DNA of 32,378 bases. Source: Candidatus Scalindua sp. GTDB taxonomy: Bacteria > Planctomycetota > Brocadiia > Brocadiales > Scalinduaceae. Under the pieces are notes generated by a model. The model was not told the origin of the DNA. It did not search any database and saw nothing but the letters and a program-made list of their open reading frames with translations. Within the stretch, counting starts at the first letter, position 1. Each line of letters opens with the position of its first letter. The DNA is taken from positions 1-32,378 of the forward strand of contig JAIQZU010000055.1 in assembly GCA_021776915.1 (NCBI GenBank). Reading direction: 5' to 3'. Below, one piece after another: positions 31,956-32,378 of this stretch. Both the position numbers and the translations under genes were made by a program.

Positions 31956-32228
31956 TTTTCATGTTCTCCTTTTGATAATATGCGTGATATTAAATTGTAC
32001 AATACCAGTGGCATTTTATTGATTTTCCATTTGATATTGAGAAAAGTTCTATTCGATATTCATCATCTGTATTTCTTAGCTAATACGTTTAATGAGCTGA
32101 AATAATAGTAAAACAATCACTAAAATACAACTTTTTTCCCTTAATCTCTCCTGTGATTTTTTATTCCTGTCTTTTGAAAGCTTCAGTCTCAGTCTAACTT
32201 CATGTTTAGAATAATAACTCGTAATATT
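31956..32228. other. Intergenic region between folD and the right-edge gene
   Basis: AT-rich, no gene found. It should hold the folD promoter on the minus strand, but I see no clear -35/-10 pair. Confidence 0.4.
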
Positions 32229-32269
32229 ACAATAAATAAACCCACCGAGATGGTGGGTTTATTTATTGT
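32229..32269. terminator. Perfect 18-bp stem hairpin, bidirectional terminator
   Basis: The left arm (32229-32246, ending AAACCCACC) pairs perfectly with the right arm (32252-32269) around the loop GAGAT. A/T-rich outer arms give U-tracts on either strand. It probably acts as the second, distal terminator of the minus-strand gene at the right edge. Confidence 0.8.
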
Positions 32270-32275
32270 AACACC

Positions 32276-32314
32276 ACTAAAAAAAGAGGGAGCCGGGCAT
32301 AAACCCGACTCCCT
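32276..32314 (-). terminator. Intrinsic terminator of the right-edge gene
   Basis: On the minus strand AGGGAGTCGGG-TTTATG-CCCGGCTCCCT (one mismatch) is followed by CTTTTTTTAG. It lies 34 bases after the stop codon at 32348-32350. It is a classic Rho-independent terminator. Confidence 0.88.
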
Positions 32315-32347
32315 TTACTTGTACTGCAAACTTCTATATACATCAAC

Positions 32348-32378
32348 TTAATGATGAACGCCATGTGTACCGGCACTC
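32348..32378 (-). CDS. C-terminal end of an unidentified gene cut by the window edge
   Basis: The minus-strand frame reads SAGTHGVHH then TAA (32348-32350). Only nine codons are visible. The strong terminator just after it supports this frame. The protein cannot be named; the His-rich end is the only trait. Confidence 0.5.
   Translation of the reverse strand, partial: SAGTHGVHH

Noticed and set aside
1-32378. tRNA and rRNA genes
   Set aside because: I searched by eye for T-loop and anticodon-stem patterns and rRNA cores on both strands and found none convincing.

Overview
This window looks like a chromosomal segment of a low-GC, PVC-type bacterium, most plausibly an anammox-type planctomycete (Scalindua/Kuenenia/Brocadia-like). 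The lineage is inferred from gene content. Three things point to it: a Rieske/cytochrome b operon with a cupredoxin, a GltD-like FAD/Fe-S oxidoreductase and an octaheme cytochrome c; a V-type ATPase operon in the E-(DUF2764)-A-B-D-I-K order also known from Chlamydia and spirochaetes; and many small secreted metal-binding proteins. Many start codons lack a clear Shine-Dalgarno sequence. Intergenic regions are long and full of short dispersed repeats and palindromes.

Layout. (1) 1-1682: urocanate hydratase on the minus strand, cut by the window edge. (2) 2.0-6.4 kb: accessory region with a DinJ/YafQ toxin-antitoxin pair, a small membrane protein, a degenerate nuclease-like protein, an orphan HicB-like protein, a methyltransferase, an IS3-type transposase tail and gene remnants. 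(3) 6.5-12.1 kb: cell-envelope genes. These are an OB-like lipoprotein, a secreted protein with eight CxxC knuckles, a periplasmic HMA protein, three secreted YHS proteins (two are close paralogues with Cys-rich and His-rich tails) and a 40-residue His-tailed lipoprotein. A stand-alone CBM48 protein, a single-domain response regulator and a GNAT acetyltransferase lie among them. (4) 12.3-19.2 kb: respiratory operon of cupredoxin, NAD(P)H-type FAD/Fe-S oxidoreductase, Rieske protein, fused b6/IV cytochrome b, membrane-anchored octaheme c and a monoheme lipoprotein c. (5) 19.5-21.4 kb: toxin-antitoxin island with two unrelated HigBA-like modules and small antitoxin-like genes between them. (6) 21.8-29.8 kb: V-type ATPase operon, bracketed by two identical 74-bp structured repeats in direct orientation and interrupted by other repeat elements. 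(7) 30.1-32.4 kb: an unrecognised 294-residue protein, folD on the minus strand, then a double hairpin terminator for a gene entering from the right edge.

How the genes may work together (inference). The respiratory operon could pass electrons between a quinol pool, high-potential carriers (octaheme c, lipoprotein c, cupredoxin) and NAD(P)/ferredoxin through the FAD/Fe-S subunit. The V-type ATPase rotor keeps the Na+-ligand residues known from Enterococcus NtpK, so it may couple to sodium. The secreted HMA/YHS/CxxC proteins would suit copper or other soft-metal handling outside the cytoplasm, which a copper- and haem-rich respiratory chain would need.
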